A stretch of 64,000 nucleotides of DNA, taken from assembly GCF_000350225.1 (NCBI RefSeq), contig NW_005179130.1:83982-147981 (forward strand). Reading direction: 5' to 3'. The translations under genes and the position numbers were made by a program. Positions 39,635-50,608 of the stretch are shown here, piece by piece. Positions within the stretch are counted from its first letter, which is position 1, and the number at the start of each line of letters is the position of its first letter. The stretch is from Chondrus crispus (Eukaryota > Rhodophyta > Florideophyceae > Gigartinales > Gigartinaceae). The notes below the pieces were generated by a model. It was given only the letters and a program-made list of their open reading frames with translations, was not told the DNA's origin and did no database searches.

Positions 39635-42600
39635 CTATCGTAAGAGGAGCCGGAAGGTCGTCCAGCGGAGGGGCGACCGAAGAGTCGGGCGCGACAGCCT
39701 CGTGGCTTGCGGCGCGCTCGATGTCGGTGGCGTCGAACTCGTCATTCTCCTCCCAGAACGACGTGGGTACTTGGAGAGCGGGGGCTTCGTCGTCGCCACT
39801 CGGCTCGTCGCGCGCTCGGGAGCGCGACCTTCTTCGTGAGCTGGCTTGGTTCCGTGTCGTCGCGAAGACGTGCTCGACCTCGTGGTCGCAGCTCGCGATG
39901 CAAACGTGGCCGCGAGCTCGTTCGATACGTCTCGCACGGTCGTGCCCCCGTCCAAAGTGGGGATGTCGTCATCCACCTCGACGGTGGGGCGAGGGTCATC
40001 GGCGACCTTCGGCGACACGAGTCGTGACAGGGCATCGGGAACCTGATGCACGCGTCCGGGGCGGTATTGAATGGTGAAATCGTATTCAGCCAGACGTAGC
40101 CGCCACCGGGTGAGTCTTCCGGAACTCTCGGTGAGGGACATGAGCCATCGGAGGGCGTCATGGTCCATCCGTACGGTGAGCTTCGTGCCTTCTACGTACG
40201 GCCGTAGTGTGCGGACGGCCCACACTACGGCGAAGCACTCGCACTCGGTAGCGCTGTAGTTGCGCTCACTATCGGACAGTGAGTACGACCAATACCCCAC
40301 GGGGCGCCAGTCGTTCGGCTCTTCGTGCTCCTGAAGTAAGGTGCAGCCGAGCTGGTAGGCACTCGCGTCGGTGTCTATCATATACGGACGGCCGTGCCGG
40401 GGCAACGCGAGGATCGGCGGAGCGATCATGCACTTCTTAAGGTTCTCGAACGCCTGAAGTTGCAGCTCCGCGGGGTTGTAGAAATCAGGATCCGCATCCT
40501 TGCGCGTCATGTCGGTCAGAGGACGCGCTATCTTGGCGAACCCGTTAACGAATCGGCGGTATACGTTGCACGCCCCGAGGAACGAGCGCACCCGCGTCAG
40601 CGTCCTCGGGAACGTGAACGTCTTGAAAGCGTCGGCCGCCGAATCGGCCACGCTTAACTTACCTGGGGAAATGACGTGCCCCAGGTAATACACCTTCGGT
40701 CGGAAGAAGCTGCACTTCTTGAGCTTGAGGGAGATACCGGAACTCCGCAGTAAGCTCAAGACGGTATCGAGATGCCTCGCGTGTTCTCCGTGCGTACGGG
40801 AGAACACGATCACGTCGTCGAGATAGACGAGGCATATTTGCCAGCGGACTCCGGAGAGTATTATGTCGAGCCCACTTTGAAAGGTGGCCGGTGCCCCTTT
40901 GAGTCCAAACGGCATGCGCAAGTGGCGAAACGTGCCCATGTGCGTCGTAAACGTGGTCTTATCCCGGTCTTCCGGAGCGACTGGGATTTGCCAATAACCG
41001 GAATTGCAGTCCAACGTGGTGAAGATGGCTGCATCTCCTAACGGGTCGATGCAGTCGTCCATCCGGGGCAGCGGATACGAATCCGCTGCGGTCTTCGCGT
41101 TGAGACGCCGGTAGTCCACGCAGAACCGAAGAGAGCCGTCTTTCTTCGGTACGAGCACCACGGGGGACGCCCACTCAGTGCTCGCGGGTTCGATAACCCC
41201 TGTCTTCAACATCTTGTTGACCTCTTTCGCGACCATTTCGCGCATGTCCGGGCCCTTCCGATAGGGCAAAGACCGAATCGGTTTCGTTCCCGGTTCCAGG
41301 GGAATGCGGTGCTCGGTGGCTTGGATCGTTCCGACCGCAGCGCTCCACAGACTCGAGTGCTTACGGAGCATCTCGAGTACGTGGCCACGGAGCTTTTCAT
41401 CATCGATGTATGACACGTCGATCTCTTTTTCCCAATCCATCGGTGGATTTTCGGGATCCTTTTGCTGGGGGAGTACAGTACCCCTCGCCGTCGGTTGGCA
41501 TAAAGGTGACCGTTCGTCCGGGTTGACCCCCCTGCCGCCGGCGGTGGTCTTATCGTCGGAGTTAGATTGGCCAACTCCTACCCCACCGACTTGATCGGTC
41601 AATTCGGCCAGGTGTAGCGCCTGCGCGATCCCCTCAGCGACCTTACGTTCGGGTGTGAGGATCGCGAGGGGGTTGCGCTTCGCGTATCCCACGACGGTGT
41701 GCTCCAGAAGCCGCCTCTCCCGCCGTGAGAAATTCGCGACGATGACGTCGAAGGTCCGATTCGGTAGGACCTCCACGACGCTATTCGTCAGCCTCACTCC
41801 ATGTCGCGGTTGGAGTGAGGGCTTGGATTCCAGGAACACGAGGCCCCTCCCCGCGGTTGTCACACGCACGCAGGCTTCTGACATCGCGGGGATGGTAACC
41901 CAGCGGGCGATTCGGATCGCCTGCGGGGTCTCCTCGCGTACGTCCGGCCGACCCGTGTGTCGCCCGTGTCGCCTGGTAGGGGGAGTCGGCTCCCCCTTTC
42001 CGTCGACGATGGCGACGGAACCGCCTTGGCGTAGCTCCATTCGTTGAGCCTCGATGTCGATACATCGCACGTGCGTATCGATGAAGGCCGTGCCGAGGAG
42101 GACCGGCACAGCGAGCTGGTCCGCGACTACGAACGGAATCCGGAACACCGTGTTCCTCAACCGCACGGCCAGGCGGAAGACGGCCGAAAGCTTGAGGGGG
42201 TTGCTATTTGCGCCTGCCAATCGTGGCAGAGGTGCGTCGTGCACGACGTAACGCGTCCAATCGGGGGGAAGGTCGGCCTTCCTCACCAGATTATACCCCG
42301 AGCACGTATCAACGGCGATCGTGCCGGGTTTAAATGCATTTCCTTCTGTGGCTATCGAGCCGAAGACGTTGTAAATCTTCGACGTCATAAGGCACATGAT
42401 GCCGTCGACAACCTTCGGGACGACCTTATCGGTGAGGTCGTTCCGCCGGGGCCTTCGCTTCCGGTTCTGGCCCCGCTTGCGTCTCCTTCTTCCCCTTTCT
42501 TGGGGCGTCCGCGGATCAGCGACGCCCCTCCGATTATTCGAGTCCGTACGACACAGACCTTTCTCCGGTGACTTTGGGCTCGCAGGAGTCAGGGGGTCGA

Positions 42601-42733
42601 CCGAATCTTTTCGGTCGTCGTTGCCCCCGTCGCCATCGTTACGCCTCACCGGGACGTAGGCTGTCCCGGTGTCTTGTTCTCCTAACGTCGGGCCTTCGGA
42701 GGCCTCGACGTGCGCTCTCTCCTGTATCGGCAT
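39635..42733 (-). CDS. pol: Gyp-C Pol: protease, reverse transcriptase, RNase H
   Basis: 1032 codons, of which the last 85 or so (after TLDGGTTVRDVSNELA) are out of frame after a shift near 39830. The true frame reads EENDEFDATDIERA and LTIEEIADEQRVDDF. Protease: VDTCSGYNLV with the aspartate at residue 142; the usual glycine is a cysteine. Reverse transcriptase: VDYRRLNAKT, TTLDCNSGYWQ, MPFGLKGAP and YLDD at about 634. RNase H: DTDASAYQLG, SATECECFAVVWA (acidic residue intact, unlike Gyp-D) and RMDHDALRWL. The N-terminal 100 residues are basic and low in complexity, probably a gag-pol linker. Confidence 0.92.
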   Translation of the reverse strand: MPIQERAHVEASEGPTLGEQDTGTAYVPVRRNDGDGGNDDRKDSVDPLTPASPKSPEKGLCRTDSNNRRGVADPRTPQERGRRRRKRGQNRKRRPRRNDLTDKVVPKVVDGIMCLMTSKIYNVFGSIATEGNAFKPGTIAVDTCSGYNLVRKADLPPDWTRYVVHDAPLPRLAGANSNPLKLSAVFRLAVRLRNTVFRIPFVVADQLAVPVLLGTAFIDTHVRCIDIEAQRMELRQGGSVAIVDGKGEPTPPTRRHGRHTGRPDVREETPQAIRIARWVTIPAMSEACVRVTTAGRGLVFLESKPSLQPRHGVRLTNSVVEVLPNRTFDVIVANFSRRERRLLEHTVVGYAKRNPLAILTPERKVAEGIAQALHLAELTDQVGGVGVGQSNSDDKTTAGGRGVNPDERSPLCQPTARGTVLPQQKDPENPPMDWEKEIDVSYIDDEKLRGHVLEMLRKHSSLWSAAVGTIQATEHRIPLEPGTKPIRSLPYRKGPDMREMVAKEVNKMLKTGVIEPASTEWASPVVLVPKKDGSLRFCVDYRRLNAKTAADSYPLPRMDDCIDPLGDAAIFTTLDCNSGYWQIPVAPEDRDKTTFTTHMGTFRHLRMPFGLKGAPATFQSGLDIILSGVRWQICLVYLDDVIVFSRTHGEHARHLDTVLSLLRSSGISLKLKKCSFFRPKVYYLGHVISPGKLSVADSAADAFKTFTFPRTLTRVRSFLGACNVYRRFVNGFAKIARPLTDMTRKDADPDFYNPAELQLQAFENLKKCMIAPPILALPRHGRPYMIDTDASAYQLGCTLLQEHEEPNDWRPVGYWSYSLSDSERNYSATECECFAVVWAVRTLRPYVEGTKLTVRMDHDALRWLMSLTESSGRLTRWRLRLAEYDFTIQYRPGRVHQVPDALSRLVSPKVADDPRPTVEVDDDIPTLDGGTTVRDVSNELAATFASRAATTRSSTSSRRHGTKPAHEEGRAPERATSRVATTKPPLSKYPRRSGRRMTSSTPPTSSAPQATRLSRPTLRSPLRWTTFRLLLR

Positions 42734-43023
42734 TGCAGGAGCTCCCGTGTTCGCTCCCAGCAGCGGGGGATGTATTATCGGACAATACCCCCCGTGTCCT
42801 TGGCGAGCACGCGGGGTCGGGTCTAGTTCGTGGGGAAAAGACGGCTCACGCGACCGAGTGTACGTAACCGTCTTTAACCTTTTTTCGAACTACCCGTGCT
42901 ATCGGAGCTAACCTCCTGACTATCGGCGGCCAGGTCTTCTTCTGGTAACCGGCCGCGTGGGTCGGGACGATTCCCCCACTGCGGCTCGGCGGCCGTGGCG
43001 AAGTATTCGGGTACTTCCGGGCC
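42734..43023 (-). other. Gyp-C gag-pol junction
   Basis: 290 bp between the gag stop at 43024 and the first recognised pol start. No frame is open across it in continuity with both, so the pol expression strategy (frameshift or separate start) cannot be read from this damaged copy. Confidence 0.4.
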
Positions 43024-44475
43024 TTAACCTGCGGCGTCCGGTCGTCGCAGGATATTGGAGACGAAGCGAGTCGGCTCGCCTTCGTGACCCTCCGTGGGTA
43101 GAGGGTACGGATCCTCTACCCAGTCTTGCAGGTACATTATCGCATTTTGTACCTGTTGTGGTAACCGAGAACGGGGTCGGTCCCCTCTTTCTCCTTGTCG
43201 GGGGTACCTTATGTCCGTCTGCCGGTAGGCCGGTCGATCCCGAAGATCGACTTCGTTACGACGGTACCCGCCTCCACGAGGGGCGAAGAGTGCGCCCCCA
43301 CCCGATCGGTTCGGGAGACCTGGACGAGCAGGACGGCCCTCGCCGGCCGCCTGCCGGAGGAGATTACGCGCACCGGGGCGCGTCTCCATCTGGTAGCGGT
43401 AGTTCCTGTACGTCGTGAACATTCGTTGTTCCGGCGACAGGAACGGGCACGCGTACATGGCATGCCCGTACGTACGGCATAGCCAGCACACGTACGCTCT
43501 GCCGTCCGTGGAGGCGAAGGTCGGCGCGCGCCGAGCCTCCTCATCGGTGAAGAGGGGCACGCGAGGCGAGGCGCTTCCCTTATCTCGACTTGAGATATCG
43601 AGCTCGGCAACGCGGGGGTCCGTGCCCCTTGCCACTCTCGGCGTGGCCGCGAATGCGGTCGCATAACTCGATGTCGTTCCGGTCGACATCGGTGAGGGGG
43701 AATCGTCCCGACCCGCGGGCCCTGCTCCTTGCGTAATGAAAACAGGGTCGGCCTGCCACTCATCCTTCCCGATATGGAGGGTCGAGGCGGGCGAACTTGT
43801 CGCGGCGGACTTCGTAGTCCTGCCAGCCCTCCCTGCCGGTTTCGAATCCGGCAGAGGTAAACCGCGCCGAGCCCGGTACGTTGTACCTTCCGCCGTGGCG
43901 ATACGGCGGATGGTCGGAAGATCGGTCTTCTGACTGCTTGGAAGCCTTTGCACAGTTTGGGATACTGCGGCGCAGGTGGCCGGTGCAAGTCCCCGCACGA
44001 AGTAGTGCGCGAGGGACTGTTCGGAGAAAACTGCCGTGCATCGGAACGCGGCAGTCTCGAGTCGGTCAACAAACGTGCTTTCTGTCTCATGCGATTGCTG
44101 TCGCGCCGTAGCGACAGCGTCGTACGCTTCACCTAACACGTCGTCCGTGAGGTAGCGTTTCAAGAATTGATTCACGAGCCCCGGCCAGCTCACGTCGTCG
44201 TGGAGCTGGCCGGCGCGGAGGCCACGCATCGTATAACTCGTGTACAGGCGCTTCGCGTCGCGCTCAAGGAAGTGCGCGAGGACTCGTACGGCAACACCTT
44301 CGGTCAGGTGTTGCGAGTTGAAGGTGATCTGGATATCCTTTAAGAACGGCAGCAGCTGGCTCGGGTCGGTACCGTCGAAGCTGCGCATCGTGGGACGGAT
44401 CCCACGACAGCTTTGGACGTACTTTGCGATCCGTCCCGCGTCACCCGAGGTAACGAGCCTTGAGGTGTTATCCAA
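43024..44475 (-). CDS. Gyp-C Gag, second part with zinc knuckle
   Basis: 483 codons. The first 170 residues form a capsid-like domain (TMRSFDGTDPSQLLPFLKDI, AVRVLAHFLERDAKRLY, ETESTFVDRLETAAFRC). A linker rich in serine and threonine follows, then CWLCRTYGHAMYACPF, a CX2CX4HX4C zinc knuckle at about residue 332. It has no ATG at its start and continues the sense of the preceding frame after a one-base shift near 44490, so the two are halves of one gag. Confidence 0.85.
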   Translation of the reverse strand: MDNTSRLVTSGDAGRIAKYVQSCRGIRPTMRSFDGTDPSQLLPFLKDIQITFNSQHLTEGVAVRVLAHFLERDAKRLYTSYTMRGLRAGQLHDDVSWPGLVNQFLKRYLTDDVLGEAYDAVATARQQSHETESTFVDRLETAAFRCTAVFSEQSLAHYFVRGLAPATCAAVSQTVQRLPSSQKTDLPTIRRIATAEGTTYRARRGLPLPDSKPAGRAGRTTKSAATSSPASTLHIGKDEWQADPVFITQGAGPAGRDDSPSPMSTGTTSSYATAFAATPRVARGTDPRVAELDISSRDKGSASPRVPLFTDEEARRAPTFASTDGRAYVCWLCRTYGHAMYACPFLSPEQRMFTTYRNYRYQMETRPGARNLLRQAAGEGRPARPGLPNRSGGGALFAPRGGGYRRNEVDLRDRPAYRQTDIRYPRQGERGDRPRSRLPQQVQNAIMYLQDWVEDPYPLPTEGHEGEPTRFVSNILRRPDAAG

Positions 44476-45446
44476 GCGGTAATACGATAGTCAGCAACGG
44501 CGCTGAACTCTTGGATCATCGTATGTACCGGCTCGAGCCCGGGTTCAGCGGGACCCAGCGTGCCGAAGGAGGTAACCGGTAGCGTACGGACGTCTACCGG
44601 ACCTGGATGCTCGGCGTAACTCGCCGGCGGGTAGCCGCCCCAGCGGGGATCGACGGAGAACATCGGTTCTCCGGATCCGCGGGCGGCTCCTCTACGGTCC
44701 TGTTCGTCCGCGTACGATACGCGGTCCACTTGCCGCCTACTTCCGGCGATGGGCGGCAAGGCTTGGGTCTCAGAAGCGAAGTTCGCGTCTATCAGTGGAC
44801 GGCTTTCTTCTGCAGTCCGACTGGTAGCCGCACCAGTCGGACGCCAACCTTCGGGGGCGGCGGCGCTCGGAGGTACGGTACTACCGGGCCCTCTCAAGGG
44901 GGCATCAGGTAGCCTTTCGGCCATGGTACGTTCCATGTCACGAGCACGCCGACGAGTGGCGTTGAGCCCAGCGGAGAGGTGCGCGAACGCACCCAATTGC
45001 TCCGCGGACGGAGAGGTTCGGTCCTCGGGTTGTCTCATCGAGGTCGGCCTCTCATGGAGCCCTTGCTCGGACGGTCCGGGCGAGGCGAAACGGGAGTTTT
45101 CGACGAGCGCTATTCGCGATTGTAATTCGTCGATCAGTGCTCGGAGATTCTCTAAGGACTGCGTCACTCTATCGAACCTCCCTTCACGCATGGAGCGAAG
45201 TTCGGCCATACATCGAGAGTATACATGGTCCGATACATCGATCCGAAGGGAAGTACGGACTTCCTCGATGTATTCGGCTATGCGCTCTAACATCGCCGCC
45301 GTTCTTTCCTCGGAGGATCCAAGCGACGGTTCGCGGTCACAAGGACCTGCGTCGCCGTCGCCCGACGGGACGGATGGGGACTGCACAGCGGCCGGACTCA
45401 GATCCGCCGCTTCGGAGCGGATCGAGGGCTCGAGCTCTTGGCTCAT
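44340..45446 (-). CDS. gag: Gyp-C Gag, N-terminal part
   Basis: Begins at an ATG (MSQELEPSIRSEAA) 80 bp after the primer-binding region. Acidic and serine-rich start, a coiled-coil stretch at about 45-120 (AAMLERIAEYIEEVRTSLRI, RVTQSLENLRALIDELQSRI), a linker, and capsid start at about 310. Sense ends near 44490 at a frameshift; the remaining 50 codons are out of frame. The layout (coiled coil, linker, capsid) matches that of Gyp-D Gag. Confidence 0.85.
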   Translation of the reverse strand: MSQELEPSIRSEAADLSPAAVQSPSVPSGDGDAGPCDREPSLGSSEERTAAMLERIAEYIEEVRTSLRIDVSDHVYSRCMAELRSMREGRFDRVTQSLENLRALIDELQSRIALVENSRFASPGPSEQGLHERPTSMRQPEDRTSPSAEQLGAFAHLSAGLNATRRRARDMERTMAERLPDAPLRGPGSTVPPSAAAPEGWRPTGAATSRTAEESRPLIDANFASETQALPPIAGSRRQVDRVSYADEQDRRGAARGSGEPMFSVDPRWGGYPPASYAEHPGPVDVRTLPVTSFGTLGPAEPGLEPVHTMIQEFSAVADYRITAWITPQGSLPRVTRDGSQSTSKAVVGSVPRCAASTVPTRASCCRS

Positions 45447-45509
45447 CTCGACGCGATCGGTTTGCGGAGGGAAGCGGAAGTCTTCTCGGAGATGGGACTC
45501 CAGGGTCTT

Positions 45510-45525
45510 CTAGGTCGGGAGACCA
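45510..45525 (-). promoter_or_regulatory. Gyp-C primer-binding site
   Basis: On the minus strand TGGTCTCCCGACCTAG starts one base after the 5' LTR end. It agrees with the Gyp-D site at 14 of 16 positions, which supports both. Confidence 0.75.
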
Positions 45526-45526
45526 C

Positions 45527-46134
45527 TGTAGCATAAACACCCCCGCGGAGAGGGGTGTATGCGTACAGTCCTGTAGACCTAGGATCGCCGAGAACGGGAT
45601 GAAGCACCACTCACACACGGGACCGGGGGCTGGCCCTGGTACCACTGTGGTAGAGCGCGGTCGGGTCGGACGCGCGCACGCGCGAGCGGATCTACGCCTC
45701 GACGCCCCGGTGCGGTACTGGTAGACGATCCAGTACCGACGGGCGGAGGCGGATCCTGGCTTGCTCGCGGGCTGACGCGTCCTTGCCCGCGCGGACCCTT
45801 ACCTAGAACGGACTAGAGTCGGCCGGTCGTTCTAGTAGAGTAAGCGGCAGAGCTGACCTAGACAGAGAGTCGTGGACAAGCTCGTGCTTGTCCTTTTCCT
45901 CCGTCGTCAGTCGCTCGCGTATTTAATGTACAAAGTATTCTATCATAACACTACAGTACCGATGTACTGTAGTGGGCTACTGTAGTGCGGGTCAGCCTGC
46001 ACTGTAGCGCTGTCAGGCATCGGGCTGACAGTACACGTGCGTGTCGCGCACACGTGTGGGTCCGTACTGTAGAGCTCGGGCTCTACAGTGCGGGATCCAA
46101 TCTAGATCTAAATGTAGTTTGCCGTTATACCACA
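45527..46134 (-). repeat. Gyp-C 5' LTR (right copy)
   Basis: 608 bp matching 17772-18376; read on the minus strand it begins TGTGGTATAACGG and ends GCTACA. Followed on plus by the GGAAG duplication at 46135-46139. Confidence 0.93.
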
Positions 46135-46139
46135 GGAAG

Positions 46140-46950
46140 CAGTTTCACGATGCTCCTCAAGCTACCAATCCAAATAAGATACCTGGCAACCTTCAAGGCA
46201 TTGTTTTGAAGTCGCAACTTTATGGAAGAGCCAAAGAGATTTTTAAGCAAATTCCTTCTGATACTATCACCGCTGATGACGGTGCACTCGCAGTTGCAAA
46301 ATTGATTCACAAAGTGGACCCGCTTTCCAAAGTTTCCGAGTGCTATGAGAGATTCACGGGGTTACTGCAGACGACAAGAGGATCAAATGAGTCTCTCAAA
46401 AACTTTGAGTCCAGATTTCTCGTCCTTGTTTGCCGCTTCAAGGATACATGTGATACCCATGATGCTCTCCTACCGGATTCACTTGTCTCCTTTATGCTGG
46501 ATGCAACATCGATAACAACCAACGTATAGCCATACTAGCCGCTTCCGCTCCGAAACCCTCATATGATGGGGAAAATTCAGTACTGGACAAGATATCCTAT
46601 GAAAGCGTTGCCTCGATCATTCACTCCTCTGACAATCCAACTGAATCAAGATCAAGCTACACTGAGACTGTGTATGCGCACAGTGCTCAACGCTTTCGTT
46701 CTGGTTATCGAAAGCAGCGAAAAAGACTGGCACCTCAGGACCTTGCTGACTTGAAAAGCAAATCGACATGCAGGTCCTGTGGCGTTAAAGGGCATTGGGC
46801 CAACGATAATATTTGTCATAAGTCTGACCCTGCAACTGCAAAAGTCCCATCAAGCATTCACATCCACCCAACGTCATCTCCCACAACATGCAGAGCAAAA
46901 CGGAAACAGAACTGGAAGCGTGGCCTTTTTTATGGGAACGTTATCCCATG
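46140..46950 (+). pseudogene. Cop-B Gag, continuation after Gyp-C
   Basis: The frame 46140-46526 continues the N-terminal piece (QFHDAPQATNPNKIPGN, YERFTGLLQTTRGSNES), stops at TAG 46527-46529, and sense resumes in other frames at 46560-46950 (YRKQRKRLAPQDL). A zinc knuckle CRSCGVKGHWANDNIC (46773-46820) has one residue more than standard in its last spacer. The piece is the capsid and nucleocapsid of Cop-B, broken by at least two changes. Confidence 0.8.
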
Positions 46951-48400
46951 ACATCACCGATGGAATGTTAGGTCCGTTGGTCGATGATGGAGCACCGTAC
47001 AGTGGCCTAGGCATGCAACAACTTACGGATATCGCCGAACAAATCATGGTTGGATGGAATGGGCAGCTTGGGATTTTACCACCAGAAGTTCGCGACCGGC
47101 CGTTTTGGCAATACGGAAGTGGTTCGCATGCGAGTATGAGAAGACGAATTCTTGGTACAATTGTTCTGTCCATGAGATCTGATCAGAACGAGCAGGTAGA
47201 CGCAACACATCCCGTTATTGAAGGCTCCTCCCAATGGGATATTGGCAGGAATGTCACGAAATTTGCCGACATTATTCACCTAAACGGTAATTACATTCGG
47301 TTCAAGCATATCTCCGGCAGACAAATCTCAACTGTGCAGCTTAAGGACCATGGGGATCACAGCTATATTCCGCTGAACCGTTTCTTTCACAAAACATTTG
47401 CCTCCATCAACAACCCAGATACAAATGCCCTTATCGCATACTCATCTGGGACATCCCCCGATTCATATATTGCATATTCCCTGGATATGAGGCACATTCT
47501 TAAGCGTGTTCATGAACATGTATGTGGACACGCCAGTTACAGTGACATGCGTACATTGGTGCAAAGGAATCAACTGTGGACTGATGAATCGCGTCTACTA
47601 CTGTCATTGATATTGGAAAACTGTCCCCATTGCATCCTCACGAAACCCCCAACCGGAATGCGCCCTGTCTCTCTGTCAAGGCTGACATCAAAATTCAATG
47701 AGGCTGTATGTGCGGATCATTTTTTCTTGACGGAATCATTATGTTCCATTTAATGGACAAAGCTACCAGATACTCCTTTGCAGCTGTGGTTCAATCAACA
47801 AAAATATCTGAGGCCATAATTCTTTTCGACACTGCTTGGATCGACATGTATCGGGATCCAGGCATAGTTTCCGGAGATAAGGCTTTTGACACCGACTAAT
47901 TTCGAAACCACTTGAAGTATCACAACACTCAGTTTGCGCCGATCCCTGCCAGGCGCCATAACAAAAACGCTATTGAGTCTAAACACCGCGTCATTAGAGA
48001 CGTTCGCCTTAGGCTCACAAGCCAGCATCCCACTGTCAGTCAAGCGCTATTAGCCGTTAATGCTGTAAGGGTCTCAAATGACCTTTATGGGAACGACCTA
48101 GCCTCCGCCTATGAGCTTGCACATGGCCATTCCATTCCTGACCAAGAATCGCATTGCCCTTCCCGAAGAAATAAGAGAGGCACACGAGGATCTGATTGCG
48201 AAAAGAAAATTAAATAAGAATATGAGATCTCATTCGATGAAAGAAAATCGCATCAATGCAGGAGATATGGTCCAAGTTTATGTCAAGCATGACACTGACA
48301 AGCGTGGAGTATGGTCAGAGCCAAAATCGGTTCTAAACTTGACAATGCATCCAGAACAGTTACAGTTTCTGGAAAAGGATCACGGGTCCTTGAGGTAGCT
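46935..48400 (+). pseudogene. Cop-B protease and integrase remnant
   Basis: Protease: LVDDGAPYSGLG at about 46977-47012, with the second residue of the DTG-type triad an aspartate. Pre-integrase zinc site: HVCGHASY and CPHC at about 47515-47640. Integrase: VCADHF (first aspartate, near 47711), VSGDKAFD (second, near 47870, just before a TAA) and NKNAIESKHRV (glutamate, near 47967). The second half lies in the next frame. The C-terminal DNA-binding part follows at 48111-48398 (INAGDMVQVYVKHD). Domain order and the integrase sequence type resemble Cop-E, so both may belong to the same branch of copia. Confidence 0.85.
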
Positions 48401-50301
48401 GTCGAAGATGTCCGCCACGCTCTTGCATCCAGAACTCTCACTTCAATTATTCAGGAGGCGATGGATACTTGTAATGAACACCTGTCTGAAACGCTTGTTG
48501 CACCTTCTCATTCCGACGAGGATAGGAATTCTCAGAAAACTGCTTGTACTTCAACTAATGATTTTTCTGAGATTAACAATCTTGGGATACATCCTGCATT
48601 CGAAGGGGACTATTATCTGACGTATGCACCTGGTGGTGCTGCGATACAATCAGACAGGATCGAACTCCTGCCAGGCACGACTCTCTCTAGTTCTATGCAA
48701 AAAGACCTTAAAACATATGAATCACGTTTCGGAAGCAAAAATTCTTCTAACCCATGTGACTCACAACGCCTACGTCACAGAAGAATCCTCATTCCTCAGT
48801 TCCTGCACAAAAATACACCGCGCTAAAGTTTCTATGTATGCAAATGTCATTGGAAGTCATGTCCTCTACAAGATCAAGACACTAGACGCCGATTCCAGGC
48901 TCTGTAAGCACGCATTGCGCCACATGGAAATCATGACAATGAAAAGGCAACTCTCAAGACGGATTCTGCATCTTGCCCTCCGGTTGGATTCCGCTTTCTG
49001 CTGTCAATCTGTGTGATTTACCAGTGGTTTGTCTCAAAAATAGATGTGAAGAGTGCCTTTCTTCAATCTGGCAAAGCTGAAAGGGATACTAACGTCACGC
49101 CACCACGCGAATGCCAAGACCGAAGATTTGTGTGGCTTCTGGAAGTGGCAACGTATGGTTTAGTGAATGCGAACGTCAAGTAGCAGCGCCATTCTGATGA
49201 CACGCTTCTGGAAATAGGACTGTGCTCACTTGGCCACATTCCACAAGTCTTTTACTTGAAGGATGAAAATCGACTGGTACTACTCATCGTAAAAGTTGTC
49301 GATGATATCCTAGTTGGTGGATCCGAGGAACGTAAGAAACGATTTATCCAGAAATTCAAAGCTGTATACACGTTAGGCACAATTGTGCACCTTCCCGGAC
49401 ACTTAAAGTTCTTTGGAATTTCCGTCACACAAGATGAGAAGTTGTCATTAATATTTCTAGTGACGACAAAATGCAAGAAATCACTCCATACTTTCTTCCG
49501 CGTCTCCGCCGAAAAGATATTCATGAACCGTTGAACTCCGTGGAGAAGCATGCATTTCAGTCTATCAACGGTTCCCTTGGATTCCTCGGTATGTGCGCCA
49601 GTCTTTTTACTGCGTTTGCATCTAGCCACCTGCAGCAAACTTGTGGAACCCCAACTGTGCATGATCTAGTGCGGCAAGCTGCTCAACTCAAAGACGTCAA
49701 ACACCTGGGGACCACCTCCTGCTACAAAAGACCGGTCCAAAAAGGTCACAAGAATCTCACATTTATTATTTTCGCTGATGCGGGTAGGCCGTCCACACAC
49801 GGACAGCTAGGTTTTATCGGTGGATTGCTGATTGGTAACCTCCAAGCAGGGTCTATTGTGCACATGATAACCTGGAGTTCACATCTCTCAGCCCGACCCG
49901 TCAAGTCAATAGCATCTGCTGAAGTATTGGCATCGGGGTGTGCGATAGAAGAAGGCAAGATATTATGTGACGCCTATTCCAAGCTTTTCGGAATGAAAAT
50001 TCACGTGCACGTCTTTGTCGACTCCAAAGACCTGTTCAACTCTTTATCTACTTGTCGTACACCAGAAGACAAGTCAATTAGAGCCGATGTTGCACTTCTC
50101 AGATACAACTTCGAAACACAGCTCGTCAATTATTTTGATCCCCGGCTCAATGAACTTAGCCGATCCTCTCACCAGGATGGACTCCCCGCTCAAGCAGCCG
50201 TTACGGCTTACCCTTTTTTCTGGAAAACTTCCACTTGACTTTCCACAGATGGAATGCCGAGACTTCTCTGCACCGCTTGGTCGACCAATAAGTGCGGGGA
50301 G
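48401..50301 (+). pseudogene. Cop-B reverse transcriptase and RNase H remnant
   Basis: The reverse transcriptase is spread over three frames: VIGSHVLYKIKTLDADSRL at 48849, FVSKIDVKSAFLQSGKAERD at 49028 and VVDDILVGG (catalytic YVDD with valine first) at 49295. An in-frame TAG is at 49181. RNase H runs in one frame from 49471 to 50238 with FADAGRPSTHGQLG, ASAEVLASG and VDSKDLFNSL; the end (IPGSMNLADPLTR) is in the next frame to 50300. All parts are recognisable, but no protein can be made. The element ends with the purine tract before the LTR. Confidence 0.85.
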
Positions 50302-50608
50302 TGTGTAATTCTGTGTTAACCTCACTTGGTGTAGTCGGTGCCCCGCAATGCTGTGATCATACTATAATTGCGTGGCTAATAGCAATAATTACCAGTTCCT
50401 CTATGTGCATCTATGTGAGTCAAGACATAGCTACTTTGTCCACTGCATTGGATCACCTCCCTTTTGTGTACCTCGATACACTTTTCTATAAGTACTGTAG
50501 GAGATCGCTCCTCGGAAATGGATGAGCAGCGACACCGATTTAATCCATCTCATCCGATACATTAAAGTTCTCACATTGTTTCCCTCTGCACAGTTGCCTT
50601 TCTATTCA
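50302..50608 (+). repeat. Cop-B 3' LTR
   Basis: 307 bp matching 17348-17654; begins TGTGTAATTC and ends TTTCTATTCA. Confidence 0.94.

Larger units (their letters stand above)
17772..46134 (-). mobile_element. Gyp-C: large Ty3/gypsy element, minus strand, inside Cop-B
   Basis: LTRs 17772-18376 and 45527-46134 and a GGAAG duplication define it. Read on the minus strand: 5' LTR, primer-binding site, gag (45446-43024), pol (42733-38098), a 3' region, then a purine-rich GACGGGGGGCCG and the 3' LTR. Without the inserted Gyp-D it is about 13.2 kb, large for a gypsy element. Extra length lies between integrase and 3' LTR, where a long ORF reads in the opposite direction (18703-20945). Several frame breaks make gag-pol inactive. 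LTR identity is about 94% by eye. Confidence 0.93.
17348..50608 (+). mobile_element. Cop-B: Ty1/copia element inside Cop-A and host of Gyp-C
   Basis: LTRs 17348-17654 and 50302-50608 (both 307 bp, TGTG...TTCA, 17 mismatches by eye, about 94-95% identity) bound it. A primer-binding site follows the first LTR and a purine tract (GTGCGGGGAG) precedes the second. Its own sequence is 17348-17771 plus 46140-50608, about 4.9 kb, a normal copia size. Gyp-C is inserted within its gag, and the gag reading frame joins exactly across the insertion once one target copy is removed. Confidence 0.93.

Noticed and set aside
38956-40077. 373-codon plus-strand frame
   Set aside because: Antisense to the well-supported Gyp-C integrase and RNase H; basic and without motifs.
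44749-45513. 254-codon plus-strand frame
   Set aside because: Antisense to Gyp-C Gag; serine/arginine-rich shadow.
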